This document shows positions 6,369-12,783 of a DNA stretch of 18,884 nucleotides, piece after piece. Both the position numbers and the translations under genes were made by a program. Origin of the DNA: Desulfovibrio sp. UBA4079. GTDB taxonomy: Bacteria > Desulfobacterota > Desulfovibrionia > Desulfovibrionales > Desulfovibrionaceae. The stretch lies in assembly GCA_002382645.1 (NCBI GenBank), contig DFYP01000115.1, positions 1,030 through 19,913 on the forward strand, in the 5' to 3' direction. How positions within the stretch are numbered: the first letter of the stretch is position 1; each line of letters opens with the position of its first letter. The notes below the pieces were generated by a model. That model had not been told where the DNA came from. It saw only the letters and a list, made by a program, of their open reading frames with translations, and did no database searches.

Positions 6369-6485
6369 CTATCGCTCGGCTTGGACCTGGGCTTCCGGCT
6401 CTTGGTGCTTGGCCGCGTCCAAAAGAGCGGAACGATTGTTGTCCAGGCCGGTTTCCCGGCCCCGTCCCGTCTCGCGCCCCGCAAG
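6369..6485 (-). other. Open frame continuing in phase past the 74-residue ORF
   Basis: Immediately after the TGA of the 74-residue gene, the same frame stays open for 38 codons before a TAG, with coding-like composition (it includes DAAKHQEPEAQVQAER). It has no start codon of its own with a ribosome site. It may be the tail of an originally longer protein cut by a nonsense mutation, a readthrough extension, or chance. Confidence 0.25.
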
Positions 6486-6710
6486 TCAGCGGCGGCGCTC
6501 CATCATGGCAGCGGTCAACCTCATTTCGGCCAAACCGCGCATGAGTCGTGCGAACCCGCCCCGAGAAACGGCCATGGGGACCGCCAGGGCAACCATGCGA
6601 TCTTCCAGGACCTCGGCCTCAGCGCCCTTGCGGGTCGCATCCCAATACCCCCGGGCCACCCCCAGCGGCGCACTGTGAGCCTTAGGGCTCTTCATTCTGG
6701 TATCCAGCAT
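6486..6710 (-). CDS. Small basic protein of unknown function, end of the satellite operon
   Basis: The predicted protein has 74 residues and many arginines and methionines, ending MMERRR. The start ATG at 6710 is supported by ACGGAGGAATACGCCG upstream, a strong ribosome site; the longer frame to 6917 overlaps the preceding gene and lacks one. No family recognised. It is the last gene of the minus-strand run before the GNAT cargo. The same frame continues after its TGA (6369-6485), so a longer ancestral product is possible. Confidence 0.6.
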   Translation of the reverse strand: MLDTRMKSPKAHSAPLGVARGYWDATRKGAEAEVLEDRMVALAVPMAVSRGGFARLMRGLAEMRLTAAMMERRR

Positions 6711-6831
6711 CGGCGTATTCCTCCGTCTGCTTCGGTTGCGCACAGGCTCCCCGGAACTCTGGGCCGCAGAGGAAGCGGGGAGCCCGTGCGTGTGTCCCAC
6801 CACACCGGGCCAATCCCGGCGCAGCGGAAAT

Positions 6832-7542
6832 TTAGCGCCGGGGAGCCCCGCGGCGGGTAGCTCCACGCCTGGTGCCAATGCCCCGGTAGAAATCCTGCGT
6901 CGCCTTCGCGGGGTCATAATATTCCCAGGCCGTTGCAGATGTGGGGCTGTGATCCCGCCATTGAGCGACGCGCCGGGTCATACGAATGAGCAGGTCCAGA
7001 TTCTCGCGGTCGAGGTCCAGCCGAGGCGCGTCCTGGGGCGGGACAAAACACCCCAACTCGCGGGTCGCCTCCGAAGTCTCTGCCGTCCATTTTTGCAGGA
7101 ATTCGACGGCCTCCCGGATCGCTGCGTTGATGCGTCGCTCGGCTTCCTGGAACTCGGGCAGCCTGCGCAGGGCCTCACGAACAGCCAGGCTGTAGCGATC
7201 CCGTGCCACGGTAAGGCGATCCAGGGCGATGCGGCCAGTCTTCTCAGCGCCCGCCATCACACGCGTGATGGAAGCGATCTCATCTTCCTTCCCCCGGATG
7301 CGCGGAGACAGGTCCGCCGTTTCGCCCCCGACCACAACGGCCCGGTCAAACTCCTTCCGCAAAGTGGCAAGCTCTTCGCCAGCCTGTTTCAACCGATCCC
7401 CGCCCCTGGCTGCCATGGTTGCATCCTCGGACCACGCCTGTTCCGCAAGGTCGAGTTCCTGGCGGGCGTGGACTACTTCGGGGGCCTCAAACACTGAGCG
7501 CAAATCCTCTGCCGCGGGTTCGGGATTCTTTCCGAAAAACAT
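6832..7542 (-). CDS. Coiled-coil protein following TerS, unknown function
   Basis: This encodes 236 residues. The start at 7542 has AAGGAGACACAGT just upstream. From about residue 20 to 140 the sequence is charged and heptad-like with almost no proline, indicating long helices; the C-terminus ends in an arginine-rich tail (GTRRGATRRGAPRR). No domain was recognised. In phages and satellites, coiled-coil proteins coded beside terminase genes include scaffolds and capsid-size redirectors (for example P4 Sid and SaPI CpmB), so morphogenesis interference is a reasonable but untested idea. The basic tail could bind DNA or RNA. The gene is the third in the TerS cluster and sits 36 bases after the 59-residue ORF. 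Confidence 0.8.
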   Translation of the reverse strand: MFFGKNPEPAAEDLRSVFEAPEVVHARQELDLAEQAWSEDATMAARGGDRLKQAGEELATLRKEFDRAVVVGGETADLSPRIRGKEDEIASITRVMAGAEKTGRIALDRLTVARDRYSLAVREALRRLPEFQEAERRINAAIREAVEFLQKWTAETSEATRELGCFVPPQDAPRLDLDRENLDLLIRMTRRVAQWRDHSPTSATAWEYYDPAKATQDFYRGIGTRRGATRRGAPRR

Positions 7543-7578
7543 ACTGTGTCTCCTTGGTTTCAAGTCAGTTGGGAAAAT

Positions 7579-7758
7579 TCACAGAAGCGCGACCGCATCT
7601 TCCAACCGCTGGAGCGCGTCCTCGATGCGCTGGAGGCGCTGTTCAAGGTGTTCAAACCGTTCCGCCACTAACCCGTCGTGATACTTTATCAGGCGCAGCG
7701 CGTGTGCCTTGACCGTCTCGGGCTTCTTTTTCACGGCCTTCAAGGTTGGCTTTTTCAT
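7579..7758 (-). CDS. Small coiled-coil protein coupled to TerS
   Basis: The 59-residue product has a lysine-rich start (MKKPTLKAVKKK) and a C-terminal half of clear heptads, RFEHLEQRLQRIEDALQRLE. Its ATG overlaps the TerS stop as ATGA (7755-7758), so translation is very probably coupled and the two products may be made in fixed ratio. It is likely an oligomeric helix bundle. No family was recognised. A role as partner or adaptor of TerS is suggested by the coupling alone. Confidence 0.75.
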   Translation of the reverse strand: MKKPTLKAVKKKPETVKAHALRLIKYHDGLVAERFEHLEQRLQRIEDALQRLEDAVALL

Positions 7759-8156
7759 CTGGCAGCACCTCTAAAGTTGTCCCAAGGGCCGGGCTCAGCC
7801 CCTCCCGCCCCGGGCGCGTGGATTCTGCCACGGCTCACCGGCTCCAGGCCCAGGACTCCCGCGAGCTGGCGGAACGAGGTCAGCATGGCAGCGGTCATAG
7901 GCTTTTCCCCCCGGCCAGCCGCGCAAAGCTCGGCCCAGGCAAGGGCATAGGCGGCCAAGACTCCCGCGTCGGCAGGGGTCAGGTAGCCCATTCCTTCCAG
8001 CACCTCGGCAACCCGGTTGAACTCGGCCAGCGCGTCACCGGAGAGCCAGGATGGAGCCATAGGCCGACCGGGAGCCGGGCGCGGCTCTTCGGGGTTGGTC
8101 CGGCCCTTTCGGAGGGTGCCCCGGACGGCCTTCAATTGTGTGGGTTTCTGATTCAT
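7755..8156 (-). CDS. Phage terminase small subunit, P27 family
   Basis: The 133-residue protein follows the P27 family (Terminase_4, PF05119) closely. It has a basic N-terminus KPTQLKAVRGTLRKG, then PSWLSGDALAEFNRV, GYLTPADAGVLAAYALAWAE, and the diagnostic C-terminal FRQLAGVLGLEPVSRGRI. Small subunits recognise the packaging start site and load the large subunit, which cuts and pumps the DNA. The ATG at 8156 has an AGGGG ribosome site. No large subunit, portal or capsid gene lies in the element or the window, so the protein would have to act with a helper phage's large subunit. That is how PICIs redirect packaging. A remnant of a larger prophage is the alternative. Confidence 0.85.
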   Translation of the reverse strand: MNQKPTQLKAVRGTLRKGRTNPEEPRPAPGRPMAPSWLSGDALAEFNRVAEVLEGMGYLTPADAGVLAAYALAWAELCAAGRGEKPMTAAMLTSFRQLAGVLGLEPVSRGRIHAPGAGGAEPGPWDNFRGAAR

Positions 8157-8242
8157 GGTGCGCCCCTGTTGTTGAAAGTTTCAAATGGTAGCCAGCGTAA
8201 ACGGCTGCCCGACCGGTCTTTGCAGTGAGGTCCTGGACTTTT

Positions 8243-8503
8243 TCACCCCCCCTCCCCCCACTCCTCTTGAAATGGGTAGTCCGCGATGGGCTCCTCAAGC
8301 GCCCGGGCCAGCTCGGACGGGCTCGCCCCTGAAGCGATGGACAGGGCCAGACACCACTTGGCGAGGCGGTCAACCTTTGCGGCCTCGATGGGGTCCAGCC
8401 TATCCAGGTCGCTGCGGTAGGCGGCCAGTGCCTCGCACGTCTGCCAGCACGTCCCGCGATCGTGGACGCCACACACGAGGCAGGGAGAGCGCAGGGCCTT
8501 CAC
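8243..8503 (-). CDS. Four-cysteine small protein (zinc-binding candidate)
   Basis: The 86-residue product begins MKALRSPCLVCGVHDRGTCW and has C8, C11, C19 and C23, a spacing suited to one zinc site. A helical, acidic C-terminal region follows. The start is GTG at 8503 overlapping the stop of the 48-residue ORF as GTGA, which indicates coupled translation. No family was recognised. Possible roles are a DNA-binding or protein-binding accessory factor in the replication and packaging module. Confidence 0.7.
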   Translation of the reverse strand: MKALRSPCLVCGVHDRGTCWQTCEALAAYRSDLDRLDPIEAAKVDRLAKWCLALSIASGASPSELARALEEPIADYPFQEEWGEGG

Positions 8504-8646
8504 GCGGCGTCAACCCCTAGGGCCAGCTCGCGCAGCCGCGTCTGGGCCAGCTCGCGCAGTTCCGGGTCAGCGGCGGCCAGCTCGGCAACCAGGTCCAGGG
8601 CCTCTTCCATCTGAGTCTTGAGCACAATGCGGATCCTCTCGTTCAT
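8500..8646 (-). CDS. Small helical protein, 48 residues
   Basis: A short ORF beginning MNERIRIVLKTQMEEALDLV and containing the near-repeat LRELAQTRLRELA. The ATG at 8646 has AAGGAGAACTAGCG upstream, a strong ribosome site. Its TGA overlaps the GTG of the four-cysteine gene. It is predicted to be entirely helical and acidic. No family was recognised; the ribosome site and the coupling make it a likely real gene. Confidence 0.65.
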   Translation of the reverse strand: MNERIRIVLKTQMEEALDLVAELAAADPELRELAQTRLRELALGVDAA

Positions 8647-8687
8647 CGCTAGTTCTCCTTTGGCGTATGATTCACGCGGAAACGGCC

Positions 8688-9182
8688 CTACGCCGCGTCC
8701 TGACCTTCCAGCGCATCTTGCTCGCCCTGGGCCTTCACAACGGCCAGGAGGCGCTTTCTCGCCCCTTCGAGGTACTGCCTAAGAAAGCCCCAGGTCGCAT
8801 ACTCAGCCGCGGCCCGAGTCCCGGCGAACAGGAAGGCGACGCGGTAGCGGGCCTGGAAAGCCAGGACGCTTTGACAGGCCGCGTGGGGATTCAGGGCGCT
8901 CCTGTACTGCCCCTGCGCCAGGTCTGCCCACGGAGCCTCTACAACCACCATGAAGGCGTCCAGGGCGGCGGCCCGCTGCAACTCGCGCTCGAAGCGCTCC
9001 CGCTCCCGGCCAAGGCAGGCCACAAGGTCAGGAAGGCTCTTGCGCTCGACGGCCACGCGGTCAGCCAGACCCGCAAGGGAGTAGTCGCCAATGGTAAGGG
9101 CTCCGGCTTCAACCTGGGCCGCATAGCGCGGGTGCGCGAAGGTGAAGGGGGCTTGCTCCCGCGTATCAGCGATGATCCGCAC
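8688..9182 (-). CDS. XPF/ERCC4-type structure-specific nuclease
   Basis: The 164-residue protein is essentially a stand-alone ERCC4 nuclease domain. It has DTRE at residues 6-9 and the signature GDxnERKxxxD: GDY at 32-34, ERKSLPDL at 46-53 with D52. All metal and catalytic positions are present. XPF/Mus81-type nucleases cut branched DNA (flaps, forks) near the junction; no helicase or HhH2 domain is attached. The start is GTG at 9182, chosen because GGGAGGT lies six bases before it; it overlaps the preceding small ORF by 17 bases. Coded between the origin/initiator module and TerS, it may process replication intermediates of the element or attack helper-phage DNA. Phages carry similar free-standing domains, so either role is possible. 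Confidence 0.88.
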   Translation of the reverse strand: MRIIADTREQAPFTFAHPRYAAQVEAGALTIGDYSLAGLADRVAVERKSLPDLVACLGRERERFERELQRAAALDAFMVVVEAPWADLAQGQYRSALNPHAACQSVLAFQARYRVAFLFAGTRAAAEYATWGFLRQYLEGARKRLLAVVKAQGEQDALEGQDAA

Positions 9183-9351
9183 GGCGCACCTCCCGGTCCT
9201 GAGCCTTGCGCTTGCCCTGAATCTTCCGATGCAGACGCAGGCACCACGCCAGGCCCGCGGCCTCGGTGTCCGGCTCCTGGCTTTTTCCTTTGGCCTTCCC
9301 CATGCCTTCCACCTCGCGGGGCATTTTCTCTTCCGGCTCTCTCATGTGCAT
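9166..9351 (-). CDS. Small highly charged protein between initiator and nuclease
   Basis: The predicted protein has 61 residues (from the ATG at 9351, with GGAG six bases upstream; a GTG at 9381 adds ten). It is dominated by Lys, Arg and Glu (for example LRLHRKIQGKRKAQDREVRR), with a single cysteine. No family was recognised. Its 3' end overlaps the nuclease start and ribosome site, so the pair is probably coupled. The composition fits a nucleic-acid-binding accessory protein, but this is a weak inference and it could be a minor ORF. Confidence 0.5.
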   Translation of the reverse strand: MHMREPEEKMPREVEGMGKAKGKSQEPDTEAAGLAWCLRLHRKIQGKRKAQDREVRRADHR

Positions 9352-9401
9352 CTCGATCTCCACTATGCGGGCGTCCAACACGGTCCCCGGGTTGGACCTG
9401 C

Positions 9402-9449
9402 TCGTTCAATCGTTAATGCATCGTTAAAGGCTAGTTCTAAGAATAGTTC
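9402..9449. other. AT-rich segment with CGTTAA repeats beside the iterons
   Basis: The octamer ATCGTTAA occurs at 9409-9416 and 9420-9427, 11 bases apart, with a related TCGTTCA at 9402-9408. The stretch is AT-rich for this region and abuts the iteron array, the usual position of a DNA unwinding element. It also covers the initiator stop codon. Confidence 0.4.
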
Positions 9450-10330
9450 CCGGCCTGTGGTTGCCGGATGTCGGACCTGTCGTTGCCGCTTGTCGGTCCT
9501 GTGGTTGCCGCTTGCGAGGCCCCACGTTGCCGCTTACCACCTAACACCTTAGAATTATTGAGGCCCCTGATTGCCGCTTTCCGCAGGGCTCGATACGCTT
9601 TGAGTGCGCCGCCGGTGGGTCTATCGCTGGTCTCGGTTCTGATCCGATTCAGGCTTTCCAGAACGGCGGGAGAGTAGCGGCCCGGGTCATAGGGGAGCAC
9701 CATTCCCGGCTGCTCACCGGCCCCTGATGGCTGCATCATGCCGTTCTCCAGGAGCCAGGCCCGGGCATGGCGCAGGGTTCGAGCGTTCAGGCCGGTCAGT
9801 TCTTCAAGCCCGGCGGGGTCCAGGGCTTTCGCGGGCAGGAAGGTGAAGTCCTCAAGCCCCTCGGGGTCATGGTCAATGTCCAGATTCGGAACCCATGTCC
9901 CGTCAACCCGATGGCCCATGAGGGAGAGCCCGCGCAGTACCAGATAGAGCCGCTTGGCGCTCGGGATGAACTTTGCCCACGCGCCCCTGAGCACCAAGTC
10001 GCGGCCCATCCTGATCCAATCGCCAGAGCCGGGGGCGGCATCTTCTCCGTAGGGGGCATAGCGCATCGCCCAAGCCCAACCGCCGCCGGGCCGGGCTTCT
10101 TTGGAGCACCACCCGCCCTGCGCCAGGGAGGCCACTGCACGGCCGGTGGATTCCTTGCCCATACCGCTCAGGATCGCAAGCCGTGCCTGTGAAGGGTAGG
10201 AAAGGCGCGTCACGGCGTTTTCGTGGGCCACCAACGCAGGGAGTACGGCCAAGGGTCCATCGTGCCACCTGGCCAACACTCCATCTCGGGCCAGGCCACC
10301 CAAGGGCAGGAGGATGAATCCCTGACCCAT
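9437..10330 (-). CDS. Replication-initiator-like protein with two winged-helix segments
   Basis: The protein has about 297 residues. The ATG at 10330 follows the AlpA-like stop by eight bases, and TGAGGCG overlapping that stop serves as ribosome site; a longer frame to 10372 would overlap that gene. Residues ~44-75 (YPSQARLAILSGMGKESTGR and on) form a winged-helix-like unit as in plasmid and phage initiators; a second helix-turn-helix pattern, LEELTGLNARTLRHARAWLL, is near residues 200-220. The C-terminal 35 residues are Gly/Gln/Ser-rich and overlap the 22-base-phased iterons, so this tail is probably shaped by DNA needs. An initiator gene containing its own origin iterons is known from plasmids, phages and satellites. 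No helicase motif is seen, so host or phage helicase would be recruited. A transcriptional regulator is the main alternative. Confidence 0.7.
   Translation of the reverse strand: MGQGFILLPLGGLARDGVLARWHDGPLAVLPALVAHENAVTRLSYPSQARLAILSGMGKESTGRAVASLAQGGWCSKEARPGGGWAWAMRYAPYGEDAAPGSGDWIRMGRDLVLRGAWAKFIPSAKRLYLVLRGLSLMGHRVDGTWVPNLDIDHDPEGLEDFTFLPAKALDPAGLEELTGLNARTLRHARAWLLENGMMQPSGAGEQPGMVLPYDPGRYSPAVLESLNRIRTETSDRPTGGALKAYRALRKAAIRGLNNSKVLGGKRQRGASQAATTGPTSGNDRSDIRQPQAGNYS
9454..9585. repeat. Iteron array, candidate replication origin
   Basis: The core GTTGCCG (plus strand) starts at 9460, 9482, 9504 and 9526, and a variant ATTGCCG at 9570. The steps are 22, 22, 22 and 44 bases, so five units sit on one 22-base phase with one unit missing. 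The fuller consensus around it is CCTGTGGTTGCCGCTTGTC. Since 22 is not a multiple of three, the repeat shifts reading frame in the overlapping gene, so it is conserved as DNA and not as peptide. Confidence 0.72.
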
Positions 10331-10338
10331 CACGCGCC

Positions 10339-10533
10339 TCAGGCCGCCTTGCCGCCCAAGCGCACCCGGCAAGACTCCAGAAACCGCCTCAAGGCCTCGG
10401 CCTCGTATCTGACGCTCTTGCCGAGTTTTAGAAATTCAGGCGGCAACCCCCTGAATCTACGGCTGCGCAGGGTGTGGACGCTCAAGCCGACAAACACGGC
10501 CGCGTCGCGCTCATTGAGGATGTTCTGAGGCAT
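10339..10533 (-). CDS. AlpA/excisionase-like helix-turn-helix protein
   Basis: The 64-residue protein starts MPQNILNERDAAVFVGLSVH, a MerR/AlpA-type (HTH_17) helix-turn-helix with the usual LxxRxAAxxxGxS-like pattern at about 7-28, followed by GLPPEFLKLGKSVRY, the wing common to this family, and a short helix with DNA-contact arginines. The ATG at 10533 has AAGGAGACGACACC upstream. AlpA of P4-like elements activates integrase expression or acts in excision, so this is a likely excision or operon regulator. It is next to the initiator gene, eight bases apart, and probably cotranscribed with it. Confidence 0.85.
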   Translation of the reverse strand: MPQNILNERDAAVFVGLSVHTLRSRRFRGLPPEFLKLGKSVRYEAEALRRFLESCRVRLGGKAA

Positions 10534-10613
10534 GGTGTCGTCTCCTTCTGGCGAAACTGCCAGCGTCTGAGGCGACACCTAGCGAATAGATATGAAGGCG
10601 TGTTCCCCGTAAG

Positions 10614-11336
10614 TCACTTCCGGGGAATTTTTCTTGCCTCCTGCGACTTGAACCACTTCCTAGCCGCGGTCATGTGCCCGGTCAGGGCCTTGAACGTCCC
10701 GGCGTACAACTCTTTCCCGGTGGCGAGGTCGCAGATAACGAGCTTGTCTTCTGGTTCGCGGGCCTCAACCTTAGCCGTGATCTTGCTGCCGTCCGGGCGG
10801 GTGAAAACAGCGCTGTTGGCTGAAAGTTTTTCCCACAAGTCCTTCACCTGGGCACCCGGGTAACGCGAGACGATGCCCCGCAATACCCCATCGAGGTCTG
10901 TTGCCTTACTGGCCTTCCCACCCTTGCGCCGCGCATTCTGCATGGCCTCCAGGTTTGCCATGTGCTCCTGCGCTCCGGCTTGTGACTGTTGAGAAAGTAT
11001 CTCCTGGAATGCTGGCCGGAGGGTCGCAACGACCTCCGCACCGGCAACGCCGGAGTCTTGCAATCCGATCCTCACCCCCTCCAGCGCAATGAGCCCATTG
11101 AGCATGGCAACCGTCCAATCACAGGAGCGGTGCGTGTGGCGCTCGTGCAGGAAGTCGCTCATGTCTTGGAGGTCAGCCGCGGGGATCACGTCGGCGAGCT
11201 CTTTCTTGATCCAGCCCGCCAGCTCGGCAAGGCGTTCCTGGGCCAACTCTCGCCCGATTGGGCGCGGGTCTTCCAGGTACTCCTGGAGCACCGCAAGGCA
11301 ATCCCGCACGTCGTCGTTGTGGTGGAAGATCATCAT
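10614..11336 (-). CDS. Unknown protein between integrase and AlpA-like gene
   Basis: The protein has 240 residues with no family recognised. The start is ATG at 11336, with AGGGGGCTTGAGG upstream. The N-terminal half is helical (DVRDCLAVLQEYLEDPR), the middle is Gln/Ala-rich with a basic patch ARRKGGKASKA, and the C-terminal ~90 residues mix strands and helices and end in a lysine/arginine-rich run. This layout could fit a DNA-binding accessory or regulator. It is the first gene after the integrase in the direction of transcription and is a candidate for an element-specific regulator or helper-sensing factor, purely by position. Confidence 0.8.
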   Translation of the reverse strand: MMIFHHNDDVRDCLAVLQEYLEDPRPIGRELAQERLAELAGWIKKELADVIPAADLQDMSDFLHERHTHRSCDWTVAMLNGLIALEGVRIGLQDSGVAGAEVVATLRPAFQEILSQQSQAGAQEHMANLEAMQNARRKGGKASKATDLDGVLRGIVSRYPGAQVKDLWEKLSANSAVFTRPDGSKITAKVEAREPEDKLVICDLATGKELYAGTFKALTGHMTAARKWFKSQEARKIPRK

Positions 11337-11440
11337 GCCTCAAGCCCCCTACGCTTGCCCTGTTGAACCAGGGCCAGGCCGCCAGGGTTGCGGCTTTTCG
11401 GCTCCGGGGATCAGCCGGAACCTAGGCCCTGGAAATTCCG

Positions 11441-12613
11441 TCATTCCTTCCGACGATCCGCCAGATTCACAACCTTCCCGTTCTGAGCCTGGGCCTCGGC
11501 CTGCTCCATGATCCGCCCGGCCTTGTCCGCGGCTTGCCGCAAAGTTTCGTCGGCAAGGTGGCTGTATCGCTGTGTCATGCGCCCGTCAGAGTGCCGCAGG
11601 AGCTTCTGCACCACGTAGAGACTTTCCCCTGAGCTAGCGAGGCGCGAGGCATAGATGTGCCGCCAGGCGTGAAGCGGGCGCACTGTATCAGGCAGGCCAG
11701 CCCGCTTGCGGATGCGCCGCAGGGCCGGATAGAGCCCCTTGGCGTGTTCCCCATCCTTCTGCCCAGGGAAACAGTATTCCGAGGTCCGGGGCAGCCCTTC
11801 CAGCACGTCCAGGGCCAGGCCGTTGAGGGGCACCCGCTGCACCTTCCCAGACTTGGTTCTCGGCAGGGTGATAAAGCCCGCGTCCACGTCTATGTCCTGC
11901 CAGCGGAGGCGCAGCATTTCGCCCCGGCGCAGCCCGGTTGCTAGGGCCAGCCGTACTAGCGCCCCGGCCTGGATGTTGGAATCCTCGGCAGCGGCCCGGA
12001 GGAGTGCGGCTAGCTGTTCATCCGTCAGGGTTTCCGTCCGGGTGTTGTCGAATGACGGCATCTTGATCGAGAACTTGCGAGGGCTTGGCGGGTCAATGAG
12101 CCCGGCCCGGACCCCGAAGCGGATAATGCGCTTGAGCAGGGCCAGGACGTGCTTTGCCGTCTGCGGGGAATGGGTCTTGAGAATCTTCACCCGGAGCCGG
12201 TCAGCGTCCAGGGTCACAAGCTCCCCAGGCTCCTTTTCCCCCAAGGCAGGGGCAAGATGCTTCTGGTAGCGCCCGGCGTCCGTGCTCAGTGAGTGCGAAG
12301 GGGCCTTCTGCGCCGCGTAGGCTTCCCATAGGCGGTTGAGGGTCCAGCGGTTCTCGTGGGCGTCCTTCTCGGCCTTCTCCCGTGCCCTGCGTTCCTTGCC
12401 GGACTCCCGCTTGCCTTCGATGCGGGCGGCGCGGATGCGGGCGGCCTTGGCCGCGGTCATGGCATCGGCGTATTGACGGCCCGCCTTCTCTTCGTGAACC
12501 TTCCCCGCTTTCTTGAAAACGACGTAGAAGACCTTTTCCGTGCCCGGCCCGCCAACGCGGGGCTGCACGTAGTAGTACACGCCTGGGTAGTCGGTCTTGA
12601 TTCTGGCGGCCAT
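11441..12613 (-). CDS. Tyrosine recombinase (integrase)
   Basis: The 390-residue integrase has an N-terminal arm-type DNA-binding region, a core-binding SAM-like domain (about 90-175) and a C-terminal catalytic domain. The catalytic set is complete: R229 in ATGLRRGE, K254 in PRTKSGK, H315 and R318 in RPLHAWRH, H341 in LLRHSD and nucleophile Y350 in RYSHL. I chose the ATG at 12613; a longer frame to 12664 runs through the TCCCAACC repeats. The gene lies next to attR with its start facing it, so arm-site binding at 12647-12676 would cover the integrase promoter and give autoregulation. Enzymes of this kind commonly use the 3' halves of tRNA genes, as seen here. Confidence 0.95.
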   Translation of the reverse strand: MAARIKTDYPGVYYYVQPRVGGPGTEKVFYVVFKKAGKVHEEKAGRQYADAMTAAKAARIRAARIEGKRESGKERRAREKAEKDAHENRWTLNRLWEAYAAQKAPSHSLSTDAGRYQKHLAPALGEKEPGELVTLDADRLRVKILKTHSPQTAKHVLALLKRIIRFGVRAGLIDPPSPRKFSIKMPSFDNTRTETLTDEQLAALLRAAAEDSNIQAGALVRLALATGLRRGEMLRLRWQDIDVDAGFITLPRTKSGKVQRVPLNGLALDVLEGLPRTSEYCFPGQKDGEHAKGLYPALRRIRKRAGLPDTVRPLHAWRHIYASRLASSGESLYVVQKLLRHSDGRMTQRYSHLADETLRQAADKAGRIMEQAEAQAQNGKVVNLADRRKE

Positions 12614-12645
12614 AGAGCACGAGGGAAGGTGTCTCGGCCGGGTCC

Positions 12646-12677
12646 CTCCCAACCGTCTTCCCAACCTTTCCCAACCA
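12646..12677. promoter_or_regulatory. Putative integrase arm sites, right end
   Basis: The octamer TCCCAACC occurs at 12647-12654, 12659-12666 and 12669-12676, direct and same-oriented, at steps of 12 and 10 bases. It matches the two copies at 5524-5543. The array lies about 35 bases upstream of the integrase ATG. A TATGAT hexamer and a TTGACG lie beyond it on the minus strand but at poor spacing (13), so the promoter itself is not resolved. Confidence 0.6.
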
Positions 12678-12783
12678 AAATCATAAAAACAGATAACACG
12701 TCAAGTGAAAAGTGAACCCTGGTTAATCAGCGCCAGCACTAGGTTTTTAGGTAATAGTAAAAAGTAGTGCGAATTATTATCCA

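Noticed and set aside
6342..6860. Plus-strand open frame of 172 residues within the element
   Set aside because: It has no ribosome site, opposes all other element genes and overlaps the well-supported 74-residue gene.
9437..9585. Repeats in the initiator C-terminus as a peptide repeat
   Set aside because: The period is 22 bases, so the peptide frame changes each time; the repeat is at DNA level.
9454..9585. CRISPR array
   Set aside because: Units are contiguous 22-base repeats without unique spacers, lie in a coding region, and no cas gene is present.
12680..12704. Integrase promoter TTGACG with TATGAT
   Set aside because: The spacing is 13 bases, too short for a normal sigma-70 promoter, so I did not annotate it.
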